Origin: Nitzschia sp. DOCU1
Lineage: Eukaryota; Bacillariophyta; Bacillariophyceae; Bacillariales; Bacillariaceae
Length of the DNA stretch: 64,000 nucleotides
Direction: 5' to 3'
NCBI GenBank assembly: GCA_951394045.1
Contig: OX595987.1
Span: 3,968,001-4,032,000 of the forward strand
A program made the translations under genes and the position numbers. The notes beneath the pieces are model-generated. The model saw only the letters and a program-made list of their open reading frames with translations, made no database searches and had not been told where the DNA came from. This document shows positions 62,297-64,000 of this stretch, piece by piece; position 1 is the stretch's first letter; each line of letters starts with the position of its first letter.

Positions 62297-63436
62297 TTAA
62301 AGCTCTAAGGCGGCATGATGATGGCAGGTTACCAACTGATTCAGGGCATTTAAAACTTCGGCTTGCTTTATGCGGTTGTGCTCCTGGTCGGATGGTGATG
62401 GAACAGATTCGCTCATTTTCAAAGAAGAACAACGACGACCGCCGTTGGTGGCGGTGGTGCTTCCAAGAAACCCTTCATCGTTGTCGACGACACGGCTAGT
62501 TGAATCTCTGCTGGATAACGAGGCATCAGAAATGAAAGGGGCAGGCAGGTTGTTAGTAGTATCGATAAGGGATGGTGATGGTGATGATCTCGTCGTCATC
62601 GTTGCGGCAAGGTAATCGTTGCAGTGAATGGCAAACGCGAGCAAGTCGTCCTCGTGGCAATCATCATCACTCATTCGAAGAAGAATCGACGCAGGGATCG
62701 GCTCTTGTTTCTGTTGAGCATCGATACTGGGGTTGCTGACGGCTACATCCGATACAGTCTCCTCCGGCACCAGGTCCTCGCATCCTCCTGAGGCGGACAC
62801 TACTGGTGCTTCGCGAAGAACGCCGAATCCCGAGACGGTTGCCGCCGCGTCTGGATTGAGGACTACTAAAGGTTGCCGTTGGTTGTTCTTGCTGCTACCA
62901 GCGATGGAGGCACAAGAGGAAGAACGCTTGGCGGTGGGGCCCTTGATCTTTTGCCGGGACATGCCCAGGCAGAGTTCTGGATTTCCTCGTACCATGAGAG
63001 GATGACTGTACGACCCACGATCAGGGGATGCGTGGTCAGTGTTGAGCTGAAAGCCGTAAATTGCCAATTGGCGTTGGAAACTTCGATACTTTGGAGCCCT
63101 TGACGTCGTGAAGTACCGAGGCAAGGTGTCGATCTCGAACTGCCGCTTGGAATGGATCTTAAAGGCTTGGCCATGTGGAAGCCAAGAAACAATGCGTCCA
63201 TGCCCTTCATGCGCGGCATCTTCCAGAAGGCAGTGCAACTTGAAAGGAAACTCAAACTAAAGTTTGGAACAAGAGCAGAAACTGCGGTTGAGAAACTGAT
63301 CACGAGGATGGACAGCGGGCGAGAAAGGAGGTGGTACGGCCCTTTCTTAACTAGAATCTGCCTAGCATCAGAGAGGAACAACTACTCGTCGAGGACTTAC
63401 TTTGGGGTATTGATGCAGAAAAGTGTGGGAGTTCAT
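62297..63436 (-). CDS. HSF-type DNA-binding transcription factor (copy 2)
   Basis: Predicted 331 aa in two exons, 63436-63401 and 63256-62297, with a phase 0 intron (GTAAGT donor, CTTTAG acceptor). Exon 1 encodes MNSHTFLHQYPK; the frame is open further upstream to an ATG at 63583, so the protein might be longer. Exon 2 begins with the HSF winged-helix domain: FPFKLH, IVSWLPHGQAFKIH, the helix RQLAIYGF and the SYSHPLMVRGNPELC wing. The remainder is acidic and Ser/Thr-rich with a C-terminal stretch (LNALNQLVTC) matching the same position in copy 1 (LEALNQLLIL). It is an inverted paralogue of the gene at 1751-2961, with the same exon layout and similar intron ends. Confidence 0.88.
63257..63400 (-). 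other. Predicted intron of HSF copy 2
   Basis: 144 nt, donor GTAAGT, acceptor CTTTAG. Homologous to 1832-2013; both begin after a CCCCAAA exon end and both share the phrase CGAGTAGTTGTTCCTC. Confidence 0.8.
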
Positions 63437-64000
63437 GTTTCTTCCGTGCAGGGTCTTCCCTTTCGCTGTATTTGTAATCGGTTGATAATGTTGACAACGA
63501 AGAAATTCTGTTTTTATGTGATCACAAGAAAGTTTAGGACCCCTCCGCACTGCCATTTTTCCGGCTGCGAAACATAATATCATCTACACCTACGACAATG
63601 CCTCACAAACCGTTCGTGGGTGCAGAGTTGTGGAGCTGAACGCCAATTTTCGGAGATCATTGCTACGGTACCTAGCGGTTTCAATCATTATATGCCATCG
63701 GACTTCTCAAAACGGTTCGCCCTCTTGGGGCACCTTGAAAATAGGTACATGAACAAACCATAGTGAAATAGTGCCCATGGGTCATCATTGAAACGGCACC
63801 AACCGTCGGTAGCGCCATGTTATGAGTGACTTACCCGACGCGGGACTGACGTCGCCTTCATCTACCGTATTACCGGTACGTATTCTTGATTAACGTCCTC
63901 TACGATCCTGCGTTTTCGCGCGTCGAAGTCAGATGGCCATGTCACTTATCATACATGATGAATGTGTAAAGAGACTTCGCGCCGTCCACATATTATTCGT
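63437..64000. other. Right window edge, upstream of HSF copy 2
   Basis: 564 bp. Apart from a possible upstream extension of HSF exon 1 (to 63583) and one TACCGGTA palindrome at 63871-63878, I see no feature. Confidence 0.4.

Overview
The window looks like nuclear DNA of a stramenopile alga, most likely a diatom. This is inferred from gene content (heat-shock-factor-like genes with a diatom-type DNA-binding domain, a VPS13 lipid-transfer protein, an EHD-type GTPase, a phosphate-transporter-like MFS protein, a type II membrane sulfotransferase and a multicopper oxidase) and from short spliceosomal introns (about 50-180 nt, GTAAGT/GTACGT donors, CTAAC-like branch points). No rRNA gene, confident tRNA or CRISPR array was seen.

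Layout. 1-12.0 kb: HSF-type gene, gamma-butyrobetaine-dioxygenase-like enzyme, histidine phosphatase, staphylococcal-nuclease-domain protein, EHD-like GTPase with a C-terminal membrane anchor, a decayed gene fragment and a disordered protein gene. 12.0-27.06 kb: accessory block. 26.99-63.5 kb: multicopper oxidase, several disordered or hypothetical genes, a Myb-like protein, VPS13 (about 10 kb), a secretory glycosyltransferase-like protein, a second disordered paralogue, a phosphate/MFS transporter, a sulfotransferase, two small membrane proteins and a second, inverted HSF gene.

The accessory block (about 12.7-26.9 kb) is the most unusual region. It encodes a Helitron-type Rep-helicase of 1661 aa once four exons are joined (HUH nuclease motif, two-tyrosine motif, Pif1-like helicase). 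It also carries two small paralogous proteins, a 439-aa unknown protein and a spliced 1119-aa unknown protein with a duplicated SV40-like nuclear localisation signal. A 20-bp palindrome (7-bp arm, 6-bp spacer, 7-bp arm; consensus TTAWTGG-N6-CCAWTAA) occurs at least ten times in it, in intergenic spaces and inside two of its Rep-helicase introns and one intron of the 1119-aa gene. The block is bracketed by two copies of a roughly 127-bp sequence, which is the 3' end of the multicopper oxidase gene; the left copy is interrupted by a 547-bp MITE-like insertion with 13-bp terminal inverted repeats. I read this as a rolling-circle (Helitron/Helentron-like) element with unfamiliar cargo and its own repeated cis-element.

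Local duplication is a second theme. The two HSF genes at the window ends are inverted paralogues sharing their first intron. A disordered protein family occurs twice plus once as a relic. Gene models below that join exons are my own splice predictions; each junction was checked for frame continuity, GT-AG ends and protein continuity, but not against transcripts.
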